A stretch of DNA of 9,827 bases from Lachnospiraceae bacterium. Its GTDB lineage: Bacteria > Bacillota_A > Clostridia > Lachnospirales > Lachnospiraceae. How positions within the stretch are numbered: the stretch's first letter is position 1; each line of letters starts with the position of its first letter. Shown here one piece after another: positions 1-6,671 of the stretch. The stretch lies in assembly GCA_017416505.1 (NCBI GenBank), contig JAFQCI010000149.1, forward strand, positions 1 through 9,827, read 5' to 3'. The position numbers and the translations under genes were made by a program. Below the pieces are notes generated by a model. The model was not told where the DNA came from. It made no database searches and saw only the letters and a list, made by a program, of their open reading frames with translations.

Positions 1-41
1 ATAAAAAAACATACCTTGTATTATTGTTTATACAAGGTATG
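1..41 (-). terminator. Rho-independent terminator ending the minus-strand gene cluster
   Basis: A perfect 12-bp inverted repeat (arms 10-21 and 30-41) encloses an 8-base loop. On the minus strand the stem is followed directly by seven T residues (positions 9 to 3). No T-run follows on the plus strand, so it acts in one direction only. It lies after the last minus-strand gene and is the natural end of the long co-directional cluster. Confidence 0.85.
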
Positions 42-165
42 CTTGATTGAAATAAGTTATGCAATTAAAAAATTCAGAATTACCCATACTTGTCATATTC
101 GCAGTAAGGAACTGTGTTTCAATACCAAGTGCCTTCCATTTGCGGACACTCTGTCCAATTCTTGA
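28..165 (-). pseudogene. Possible coding remnant without a normal start codon
   Basis: This is a 45-codon open stretch on the minus strand whose translation has a protein-like composition, including RKWKALGIETQFLTAN and EFFNCITYFN. It lacks an ATG, GTG or TTG start near its beginning, and an in-frame TAA lies immediately upstream. Its stop codon falls in the loop of the terminator at 1-41, and its last codons are encoded by the terminator stem. I do not recognise a family. It may be the 3' end of a decayed gene or chance open frame; the protein-like look is the only argument for it. Confidence 0.22.
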
Positions 166-202
166 TTAAATCTTAATCACATCTATTGCGTCTCTCTGTC
201 TA

Positions 203-394
203 TCAATTCTTTCTCATACACAACGAGCGTGCCGCTTTCTCCGTAAAACGACTATCTAACAGAAATTTTACCATCTGCCAGAAACCATTCTTCATCTTCA
301 GAGTAACTTTCATAGTTCCTCTAAAATCATATGGCAACACCTTATATGAAGCACCATTAGATGTATATAATTTTTGCACATGCCAAATCGTCAT
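203..394 (-). CDS. Small hypothetical protein (63 aa)
   Basis: This encodes a 63-residue soluble, basic protein with no signal peptide or membrane segment and no family that I recognise. The start at 394 is chosen because a strong CGGGAGG site (406-400) lies five bases before it. An ATG at 418 in the same frame would overlap the preceding gene and has no such site. The sequence has an alternating pattern, FRGTMKVTLKMKNGFWQMVKF, that suggests beta-strands followed by a helical basic tail. It is the last gene of the minus-strand cluster, 13 bases after the stop of the winged-helix regulator remnant, so the two are probably co-translated. Its good ribosome site and tight placement are the main evidence that it is real. 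Confidence 0.55.
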   Translation of the reverse strand: MTIWHVQKLYTSNGASYKVLPYDFRGTMKVTLKMKNGFWQMVKFLLDSRFTEKAARSLCMRKN

Positions 395-407
395 ACATTC
401 CTCCCGA

Positions 408-720
408 TTACTCTTCATCTTTCAACAAGTATCTTCTAGCTTTGTGTTCGCCTTCTACCGTTAGAACGCCGCTATCTACCATTTCCTTAAGTAATCTCTT
501 GACCGTTGAATCAGCAAGACCCAATAGCTCTCTTGCCTCCATATTACTGATACTACCATGTTCTTTTAAATATTGAACAATCCGCTCGTTCCTATCAAAT
601 TTTATCGGCTTTTTCTTCCGACCGATAAAAACATACCACAAATCCTGACTTCATTTTTTTAAACTCATATCTAACTCCAGTAGCATCACAAAGCTTCTGC
701 AATAGTACTAAGCTTTCCAT
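408..720 (-). pseudogene. AlbA_2/Schlafen-type ATP-binding regulator remnant with C-terminal winged helix, frameshifted
   Basis: Two adjoining reading frames look like the C-terminal part of one protein. Frame A (720 to 595, about 41 codons) contains CDATGVRYEFKKMKSGFVVCFYR, resembling in pieces such as SGFVVCFYR the end of the ATP-binding domain in AlbA_2-type transcriptional regulators (COG2865 style). Frame B (to the stop at 408) encodes a winged-helix domain with SNMEARELLGLADSTVKRLL and VDSGVLTVEGEHKARRYLL, typical of the C-terminus of the same family. Removing one A from the five-A run near 614-620 would join them as FYRSEEKPIKFDRNERIVQY. The N-terminal AlbA domain is absent, because the pyrophosphatase-like gene ends only 19 bases upstream. 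Frame B alone could start at a TTG at 641 and give a 77-residue DNA-binding protein, which is the alternative reading. I infer a decayed regulator; a read error in the A run is possible but would not restore the missing N-terminus. Confidence 0.62.
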
Positions 721-739
721 CCATAAAGTTATCCCTCGT

Positions 740-1063
740 TTACATTCTTATTTCTGACTCAAAATACTGTTCCTGAAAATTCACTTGCTTTTCAATTTCT
801 TCTACGGTAAAACTTACATTTTTAGGTGCAACAACCCACTTTTCTTCCAAATCATCATATCTATGTATAATAGCAATAATGATTCCTGTAAATTCATCAA
901 CAGGTTCATCCACACCTAGCACATATGCATCTTGCTCTTCTCCATCTGGCGCCATAATGCCTTCTATGTATCCGTAGTTTATAGGATAATATATATCTTT
1001 ATACTTTGGATGATAACTTCCCATCGGTCTATCTATTTTCACTGTTACCCTTTTCCCAATCAT
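740..1063 (-). CDS. Short inorganic-pyrophosphatase-like protein
   Basis: This encodes a 107-residue soluble cytoplasmic protein. It resembles the core of family I inorganic pyrophosphatase, which hydrolyses pyrophosphate to phosphate using Mg2+. RPMGSYHPK (12-20) and NYGYIEG (29-35) match the active-site tyrosine segment. DGEEQDAYV (40-48) lies where the classical enzymes have the acidic metal-binding motif, and D70, D71, E73 and K75 follow in HRYDDLEEKW. Classical bacterial enzymes are about 170-180 residues, so this is a reduced form of a kind commonly annotated as pyrophosphatase in Clostridia. At least one metal-ligand Asp appears replaced by Glu, so activity is unproven. The start at 1063 is set by a GGAGG site five bases upstream; an extension to 1141 would overlap the preceding gene. 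It lies 19 bases after the MmcQ/YjbR gene, in the same unit. Confidence 0.82.
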   Translation of the reverse strand: MIGKRVTVKIDRPMGSYHPKYKDIYYPINYGYIEGIMAPDGEEQDAYVLGVDEPVDEFTGIIIAIIHRYDDLEEKWVVAPKNVSFTVEEIEKQVNFQEQYFESEIRM

Positions 1064-1082
1064 CTCTTCCTCCAATAAGATT

Positions 1083-1451
1083 CTATATTTCCTCAAGTAT
1101 CCTTTTCTGCTCTTTCTTGCTAAACTTTGAAAATACAGCATCGTATGCCAAATCTATCATATTCAACAATTCTTCATCTGGAAAATCGCTCAAAAATACA
1201 GTATTCCAATATGGTTGTTGTACTGGCGGACAATGATATCCTCTTACCACTTTTTCCGGATATACCATTCTATAAAATTGTCCCGCATCTGCAGTACACT
1301 TCAATGTAATCTTATAATCATACTCATATGAATATAGCTGCGCAAAAATTTTACCATTCAACTTATAGCAAATTGGTACATCACCAAAGGGACAATCCTC
1401 ATACGCCCCAGGCTTACTCATACAATAATTTTTAATATCTTGAACCTGCAT
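1083..1451 (-). CDS. MmcQ/YjbR family protein
   Basis: This encodes a 122-residue soluble protein of the MmcQ/YjbR family, a small CyaY-like alpha/beta fold annotated as DNA-binding; its cellular role is not established. Family marks are KPGAYEDCPFG near the N-terminus (13-23), the strand-rich segment ICYKLNGKIFAQLY, a TLKCTAD segment, the VVRGYHCPPVQQPYWNTVFL region and a C-terminal amphipathic helix (ELLNMIDLAYDAVFSKFSKK). The length is normal for the family. The ATG at 1451 follows an AGGGGTGA site at about eight bases, preferable to the GTG at 1460 that overlaps that site. It begins 14 bases after the 214-residue unknown gene and ends 19 bases before the pyrophosphatase-like gene. Confidence 0.87.
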   Translation of the reverse strand: MQVQDIKNYCMSKPGAYEDCPFGDVPICYKLNGKIFAQLYSYEYDYKITLKCTADAGQFYRMVYPEKVVRGYHCPPVQQPYWNTVFLSDFPDEELLNMIDLAYDAVFSKFSKKEQKRILEEI

Positions 1452-1465
1452 TATTATCACCCCTA

Positions 1466-2110
1466 TTAACTAATAAATCTTTTGTAGAAGTGATTATCTG
1501 ATAACATTCTTTTTATAGATTCAAACTTACATTCACATAATCTTTCGCATAATCCAAGAACTTCATCGTTTATAAAATCATTGACTTCATATCTTTTGAT
1601 TCCATCTTGAAGGTGAAACAAGAACACTGCGCCATTCTCTGTTAAATATTCATTCCAATACTCCAATTCAAGATGTGCAGATATAAATTCTTCCCATATT
1701 GCTGCTTTTTCTTCTGGAAATGATACCATAAAATTTCCACCGTCACGATTAAATTCAAACCCTTGATTTTCCAATATATAAATTGATTCATCTATTCCCA
1801 TTACATATGAATGATACATTTTTATTACCTCACTTTCTTTAATGCCTACTTCAACCCCAAGGCACGTTCCAAAGTCACAAAATCTGAGATTTCTCACATC
1901 GCATTCATCTACATATCCAATGTCTTCTTGCATATCCCATAGCCGTATTTCACTCATTTCATCATTCTCTTTATGTTCAAACGGAACTAATTCTGCTTGT
2001 TCTCCAATAAATATTGCTTGATATTTTGTATTTCCTTTAGCATCCTCCACTTTGAACAATCCTTTAAACTTCAACATTTCTGTAATAGAAACCCCTGTCA
2101 TTTCCTGCAA
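1466..2110 (-). CDS. Hypothetical protein (214 aa)
   Basis: This encodes a soluble, strongly acidic protein with no signal peptide or membrane helix and no family that I recognise. The N-terminal half looks beta-rich (EMLKFKGLFKVEDAKG, YQAIFIGEQAELVPFEH). The middle has IRLWDMQEDIGYVDE and VRNLRFCDFG, and the C-terminal half looks mixed, with several cysteines in LGLCERLCECKF. The start is uncertain: TTG at 2110 has an AAGGGA site nine bases upstream, while the ATG at 2101 has AGGAA directly abutting it, too close to work. I therefore prefer TTG. It lies 44 bases after the second small membrane protein and 14 bases before the MmcQ/YjbR gene. A house-keeping partner or an immunity-type protein are both possible; nothing decides between them. 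Confidence 0.72.
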   Translation of the reverse strand: MQEMTGVSITEMLKFKGLFKVEDAKGNTKYQAIFIGEQAELVPFEHKENDEMSEIRLWDMQEDIGYVDECDVRNLRFCDFGTCLGVEVGIKESEVIKMYHSYVMGIDESIYILENQGFEFNRDGGNFMVSFPEEKAAIWEEFISAHLELEYWNEYLTENGAVFLFHLQDGIKRYEVNDFINDEVLGLCERLCECKFESIKRMLSDNHFYKRFIS

Positions 2111-2154
2111 GCTATATTTCCCTTTTTGCAGAACATATCTGTTTTCTGATTAAA

Positions 2155-2529
2155 TTATGGGCGAAACCAATATACCCCTAACACAATTACCAGCGCTAAA
2201 GCTACAAATGCTAATATAATGTCTGAATAGTCTTTTTTTATTAACACATATCTTTTAAATTCAGGAATATAGTATATATCAAATTCAGTACCTGGCATAT
2301 ATTTCATTTTTCTATATGAAATCGCAATCATACTCAATAACTCTCCATGATACATAAATTCCATAAGTGGAACTTCTTCCTTCCTCTGCGGGTCAACTAC
2401 ATAATTTTTTACTTTTGCTTTTAACAATTTACCTTTCACCATAAATCTAATTCTATTTGCAATACAAAGTATAAATATAAAAATACCAATTATCATATAA
2501 ATTTCAGTACGACTTAAATCCCAAAACAT
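2155..2529 (-). CDS. Small two-helix membrane protein, DUF3592-like (second tandem copy)
   Basis: This encodes a 124-residue protein with a transmembrane helix at about 10-25, a beta-rich domain at about 28-100 and a second helix at about 104-121, ending in a short tail. This layout resembles DUF3592-type proteins, in which a small domain lies between two membrane helices; no function is known to me. It aligns without a net gap with the neighbouring upstream protein: RIRF at 26-29, VKG at 31-33, DIYYIP at 84-89 and a KDY(S/N)D block at 99-103 fall at identical positions. The two are therefore tandem duplicates that have diverged strongly elsewhere. The ATG at 2529 follows an AGGGAGAG site. 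It starts 25 bases after the stop of its paralogue. Confidence 0.78.
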   Translation of the reverse strand: MFWDLSRTEIYMIIGIFIFILCIANRIRFMVKGKLLKAKVKNYVVDPQRKEEVPLMEFMYHGELLSMIAISYRKMKYMPGTEFDIYYIPEFKRYVLIKKDYSDIILAFVALALVIVLGVYWFRP

Positions 2530-2554
2530 AATTTCTCTCCCTTTAATCTTAAAA

Positions 2555-2923
2555 TTAAAAAATTCCTATCGTAATTAAAACTCCTGCTATGAAAAGGAGA
2601 ACCGCACTGAGGCAGTCATTATAGTCTTTCACGATTTTCACCTTTTTCTTATAATTTGGAATAAAGTAAATATCATGTTCTGAACCTATAGCATACTTTT
2701 GTGTTTTTGACATGGAATCTGCATCCATCTGATATCGTTGTCCTCCATATTCAAACACCACCACCGGTATTGCGAAGCCTTGCTGATTCCATACATACTG
2801 TACAATTTGTGCTCTTACTACCGTTCCCTTTACCTTAAAACGAATTCTTTCATATAAAGTACCAATGAACGCAAACCAAACTGCCACCAATACTAAATAA
2901 TTCCTTAATTCATACGCTTCCAT
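2555..2923 (-). CDS. Small two-helix membrane protein, DUF3592-like (first tandem copy)
   Basis: This 122-residue protein has membrane helices at about 8-24 and 104-122 around a domain of alternating strands. The segment IPVVVFEYGGQRYQMDAD followed by the YAIGSEHDIYFIP turn is reminiscent of DUF3592-type domains (a 'structural field in the gene, value passed as parameter' fold is not known; function unassigned). Shared positions with the downstream copy include RIRF (26-29), VKG (31-33), DIYFIP (84-89) and KDYND (99-103). The start is set by a GGGGAGG site nine bases upstream of the ATG at 2923. It begins only 15 bases after the stop of the giant beta-helix gene, so it is almost certainly co-transcribed with it, and may act at the same membrane. 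Confidence 0.78.
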   Translation of the reverse strand: MEAYELRNYLVLVAVWFAFIGTLYERIRFKVKGTVVRAQIVQYVWNQQGFAIPVVVFEYGGQRYQMDADSMSKTQKYAIGSEHDIYFIPNYKKKVKIVKDYNDCLSAVLLFIAGVLITIGIF

Positions 2924-2938
2924 GTTAATTTTCCTCCC

Positions 2939-5900
2939 CTATTTTTTGAAAATAATCAAAATGCCAGCCCCCAGAGCAATAACAATAAGAATTCCCAGAA
3001 TAATAAGAATCTTTCTGTATTCAGCATCATCATCCTTTGAATTTTGTACTTCACTTTCCTTTAAAATTTCTTCTTTTGATTCTATATCAACCTTTTCTTG
3101 ATTTGCTGTTTCTGTTTCCTTTTCTGTTACCTCTTCTACTTTTATGCTAGTTCCTGCATTGGTTTTATTCTCTGCTTCCATATATGTATTGGCACTGTCT
3201 TCTACTATAATAGTCTGGTTGCTTACATTAGTTTCCCCATCGTTTTTTGTACCATTAGGCTTTACGGTATCAGCTACTGTAAATGGGTCTTTTTTCGTGT
3301 CTTCTTCATTAAATGGCTCTTTTCTGGTAGATTTTGAAGTAGATGTCTGGCTTTCCTGTTTTGTATTTTCTTCTCTCGTGCTTATTTGCTGACTGGTACC
3401 TTGGTTTTTCTCTTCCGTCTTCACTTCCTCAGTAGTGATAGTTTCTTTGACACCTTCTTCTCCCTTATCTGTTTCTTCTAGTTTCTCATCTTTATTTTCT
3501 TCTGTAGTATTCTCCTTTTCACTACTTTCCTCCTGTTTCTCCTCTTCTTGTTTCTCTTCTTGTTTCTCCTCTTCCTTTTCTTCTTCCCCTTTGTTTTCTT
3601 CTTTTTCCTCTTCCTTATCCGATGGCTGCTCCTCTTTATTTCTTTCATATAAAACCAGATGCTCTGCCTTATTTGCATACCGGCTTTCTCCCTGATAAAT
3701 ACCCTGCTCATTTTCTAACAGATAAATAGTCTGCGGCGTGGTGTCTAAAAGACTCAGATAAAGGAGCTTCCCATTTTCCTTGCAGTTCGGTGTTATTATC
3801 ACATTCTTTTCAAAAATGAATTGGTTTCCATTCAAAGTAGCCGTATTCAAATGAATAAATGTAGAAGCCGGCGTTCCCTCTATGGTAATCCGGTTCTCTA
3901 ACACTTGATAATCCTTTTTCCAAGTGGAACCATAATAATTAAATCCTGTCTTCGTCAAAGTTCCTTTAACCACAATATCATTATTCTTCACATAAGCGGC
4001 ATTATATCCGATTTCTGCAACATTTCCATTTACGGTAATGTCATTTTCTACTACATAACAATCACCAGAAAACACTCTGTTTACCAATTCATTGGATACT
4101 ACCGTATTTCCAATATAATTGCAGTTTCCATCAAAAACAACATCTAATCCAATTCCTTCATAAGACTCTATTGTAATATTGTTGTCAGAAACTTCATTGG
4201 TATCACTGGTACATACCGCGCGTGTAATGCCTGCCAATGGATTTCCGGAACCACTATCCTGGACTTTCATAATAATCTCATTGTTATATATTTTAGAATT
4301 CGTAAGAGTTTTTCCTAAGGTAAAAAATGCCCAGTCCGATACACCTGTAATCTTATTATCATGAATTTGAATGTTATCACATTGGTAAGAATTATCATAT
4401 CCCACCGTAATACAAATATCCCGTCCTAATTCACAACGGTCCGCTATGATTTCATTATCATGGATGTTCACATTATTTACATGGCTCTTAGAAGCTTCAT
4501 TGGAGAAAATAGCAATGATTTCATCTTTACAGTTAGAATACAGATAATTATTATAAAACTCTGCATTTTCACATCCACCGTTCCAGATATCCCTAAACTG
4601 CACACAAACACCATAACCGGTTCCTGCCTTATTTATCAAGCTGCAATCCTTTACAGTTACATTCGACCAGTCCACATATAAATCTAAAATACTATACTCA
4701 ATTTTCTTAGAAGGCATCAACGCTGTCACCGTTTCCGGTATGGTAAATTCACATCCTTCCACCAATACCTGGTCAACATATTTAAATGCCATCTGATTTT
4801 TGTATTTTTGGTCGCTGCTGCTTTTCAATTGTTCCCTGGCTTCTATTTTGAGATTCTTTATGGTAAGATTACTTAACTTTTTCGTGTTACTTCCACTGAA
4901 AGTAATAAAATGCTCCTCATAATCTTTATCTTTCCTATAATCATCATCTGTAAATAATACACTTCCATTGCCCTCAATGGTAATTCCATCCACATCAGTA
5001 AAATATAATAAATCATCAATCTTATATTCACCTTTTGGGAATTGGATGGTCTTGGCACCGGAAGTTACCGCCGCATTAACAGCATCATGGTCATCAGTAA
5101 CTCCATCTCCTTTGGCACCAAACTGTTTTACATTGACAGTATCGTTTTCTATCGTCAAAATTGCCCTGTAACCATTTGCTAATTCTATCACTTTTCTGTC
5201 GTCAGCCTTTTTGCTGGTGTTTTCGGAAATCAAATATAAGGCTCCACCACCATCTCCATTCGCATAGTAACCGGTAGTTCTTACATAAGCACCTTCTCTT
5301 AATTCGCTACCCGTATATGATTTCATTTCCTGCACACTGTTAAATACTTTTGCAATATTTTCTTCTTTCTTGGAATCATTCCAAACCGTTTCCTCATCCG
5401 TAGCATAAGCTGTTTCCACGCCTTCTATTACATTGTCTGCCAATACATTAGGGCCTGTTGCAATAATTCCATAAGAACCTTCCGAAGAACTTCCAGTATT
5501 TTTTATCGTATTTTCCCGAAGCAAAACGGAAGCAGAATTGGTTTCTTCCTTCTTTACTACAATTGCCTTACTTCCTGCAAGATTTCCTGTAATCTCGTTT
5601 CCTATTATCTCAATGCCTGTTAAGATAAAAGCATACTGATTTGTATCTAGCACTCCGCCTATTCTAAGAATCTCTTTATTCATAATAGCGGTTGTATTGT
5701 TCATCAGAAATTTGTTATTTTTTATTATTACATTGCTGATACTTCCCCCTATGGCAGGGCATACCCCTAACATAAGGTTCTTCTTACTGCCATCCAGACG
5801 AATAAATGTGTTATTAGAAATCAATACATCGGAAGTGTCATAGCCGGAGCTTCCCACTGCTAAAAGTTCATCACAGGAATTGGAGGTTATGACATTTCCA

Positions 5901-6625
5901 GTCACCCGAACATTAGATGTTTTTAGCAGTTCCGGGTCATTGTTTTCCACAGCCATAGAACGAATCCAAATGGCTCCCCCCGCTGAACCATTTGGATTAT
6001 CCAGATATATTTGATTATTTGACAATTCAACATCGGTACATCCCTTAAACAGGTCAATGGCTGCATTATGGGAAGTCGTAGATTTCTGCTGATTTATCAC
6101 CTGAATGTTACATTCTGTAACGACAAGACCGGTAATATCCCGGAATCGCAACAAAGAACGTCCCTGGTTGCTGCAATCATAGCGAATGTCTACATTTTGT
6201 ATCCTGATATTTTTATCTTTTTCACCGTCCCAATAAGTTTCGCTATGGCGATTTATGATGAAAGCCTCATTGTAAACATCTGCATACTGGGCATCTGTCG
6301 TAAATTCAATGGCTCCTCCTTGGAGGGTGGTATTGGAAGGCAGAGTAAAATAGTGATTCAACACCAAGGTTTGTCCCTCTGGAATCACTAAAGTCTTTTG
6401 CACACTTTCATCCAAGCCCTTCATAAACTCATAAAATTCTTGTGACTTACTGACATCATTGCAAAATGCTGATAAGTCAATGGTAGTACCCTCTTCCGCA
6501 GAACCGGAAACTTCCACTGGCAAATTTTTTTCTTCTTCCTGCTGCATTCCGGTAGCCATACAAGTCAGGGAAATGCTTCCCACCATAACTGCCACCAACA
6601 CAGCCCATACGCCTTTTTTCTTCAT
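2939..6625 (-). CDS. Membrane-anchored surface protein with two parallel beta-helix domains
   Basis: This encodes a 1228-residue secreted protein held to the membrane by its C-terminus. MKKKGVWAVLVAVMVGSISL begins a signal peptide, probably cut after the CMA segment. Residues about 80-410 form a first right-handed beta-helix with about nine PbH1-like rungs (DVELSNNQIYL, NVRVTGNVITS, DVLISNNTFIR). At 428-535 comes a module seen before tailspike and pectate-lyase-3 helices, with GAYVRTTGYYANGDGGGALY and FGAKGDGVTDD (502-512). A second helix follows (about 545-990) with about fourteen rungs such as NVNIHDNEIIA and NIQIHDNKITG. Next are a Glu/Lys/Gln stalk (about 996-1075), a Ser/Thr/Glu-rich linker and a hydrophobic helix at about 1205-1226 ending in KK. 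There is no LPXTG motif. GH28 signatures such as GHG or RIK are absent, so glycan binding, lyase, epimerase or purely structural roles remain open. A TTG at 6631 sits closer to GGAGG, but the ATG at 6625 gives a normal signal peptide. It lies 46 bases after the MATE gene. Confidence 0.9.
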   Translation of the reverse strand: MKKKGVWAVLVAVMVGSISLTCMATGMQQEEEKNLPVEVSGSAEEGTTIDLSAFCNDVSKSQEFYEFMKGLDESVQKTLVIPEGQTLVLNHYFTLPSNTTLQGGAIEFTTDAQYADVYNEAFIINRHSETYWDGEKDKNIRIQNVDIRYDCSNQGRSLLRFRDITGLVVTECNIQVINQQKSTTSHNAAIDLFKGCTDVELSNNQIYLDNPNGSAGGAIWIRSMAVENNDPELLKTSNVRVTGNVITSNSCDELLAVGSSGYDTSDVLISNNTFIRLDGSKKNLMLGVCPAIGGSISNVIIKNNKFLMNNTTAIMNKEILRIGGVLDTNQYAFILTGIEIIGNEITGNLAGSKAIVVKKEETNSASVLLRENTIKNTGSSSEGSYGIIATGPNVLADNVIEGVETAYATDEETVWNDSKKEENIAKVFNSVQEMKSYTGSELREGAYVRTTGYYANGDGGGALYLISENTSKKADDRKVIELANGYRAILTIENDTVNVKQFGAKGDGVTDDHDAVNAAVTSGAKTIQFPKGEYKIDDLLYFTDVDGITIEGNGSVLFTDDDYRKDKDYEEHFITFSGSNTKKLSNLTIKNLKIEAREQLKSSSDQKYKNQMAFKYVDQVLVEGCEFTIPETVTALMPSKKIEYSILDLYVDWSNVTVKDCSLINKAGTGYGVCVQFRDIWNGGCENAEFYNNYLYSNCKDEIIAIFSNEASKSHVNNVNIHDNEIIADRCELGRDICITVGYDNSYQCDNIQIHDNKITGVSDWAFFTLGKTLTNSKIYNNEIIMKVQDSGSGNPLAGITRAVCTSDTNEVSDNNITIESYEGIGLDVVFDGNCNYIGNTVVSNELVNRVFSGDCYVVENDITVNGNVAEIGYNAAYVKNNDIVVKGTLTKTGFNYYGSTWKKDYQVLENRITIEGTPASTFIHLNTATLNGNQFIFEKNVIITPNCKENGKLLYLSLLDTTPQTIYLLENEQGIYQGESRYANKAEHLVLYERNKEEQPSDKEEEKEENKGEEEKEEEKQEEKQEEEKQEESSEKENTTEENKDEKLEETDKGEEGVKETITTEEVKTEEKNQGTSQQISTREENTKQESQTSTSKSTRKEPFNEEDTKKDPFTVADTVKPNGTKNDGETNVSNQTIIVEDSANTYMEAENKTNAGTSIKVEEVTEKETETANQEKVDIESKEEILKESEVQNSKDDDAEYRKILIILGILIVIALGAGILIIFKK
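3407..3631 (-). repeat. Low-complexity Glu/Lys/Gln-coding tract
   Basis: This stretch is almost pure purine on the coding strand, made of GAA, GAG, AAA, AAG and CAA codons. It encodes KEEEKEENKGEEEKE and EEKQEEKQEEEKQEE blocks in the beta-helix surface protein. It is the likely extended, highly charged stalk between the folded head and the membrane anchor. Near-repeat units of 6-12 bases make it prone to length change by replication slippage. Confidence 0.8.
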
Positions 6626-6671
6626 AGACAAGACTCTCCTCCCTCTTATAACATCAGCCTTTTTCCCCGTT

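Noticed and set aside
144..156. GGACA-CTC-TGTCC small inverted repeat
   Set aside because: Only a 5-bp stem with a three-base loop and no T-run; easily due to chance.
186..576. Two overlapping plus-strand open frames
   Set aside because: Both are antisense to the regulator remnant and the 63-residue gene and have poor start contexts.
3478..3711. Minus-strand Lys/Arg-rich open frame of 77 codons
   Set aside because: It is the out-of-frame reading of the Glu/Lys tract of the beta-helix gene; its composition follows from the purine repeat and there is no separate start context.
6068..6391. Plus-strand open frame of 107 codons
   Set aside because: Antisense to the well-supported beta-helix gene, with no ribosome site or recognisable product.
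6549..6625. Lipoprotein signal in the beta-helix protein around the LTCM segment
   Set aside because: The residues before the Cys (S-L-T) do not fit the usual lipobox; an ordinary signal peptidase site just after CMA and the C-terminal membrane helix explain localisation.
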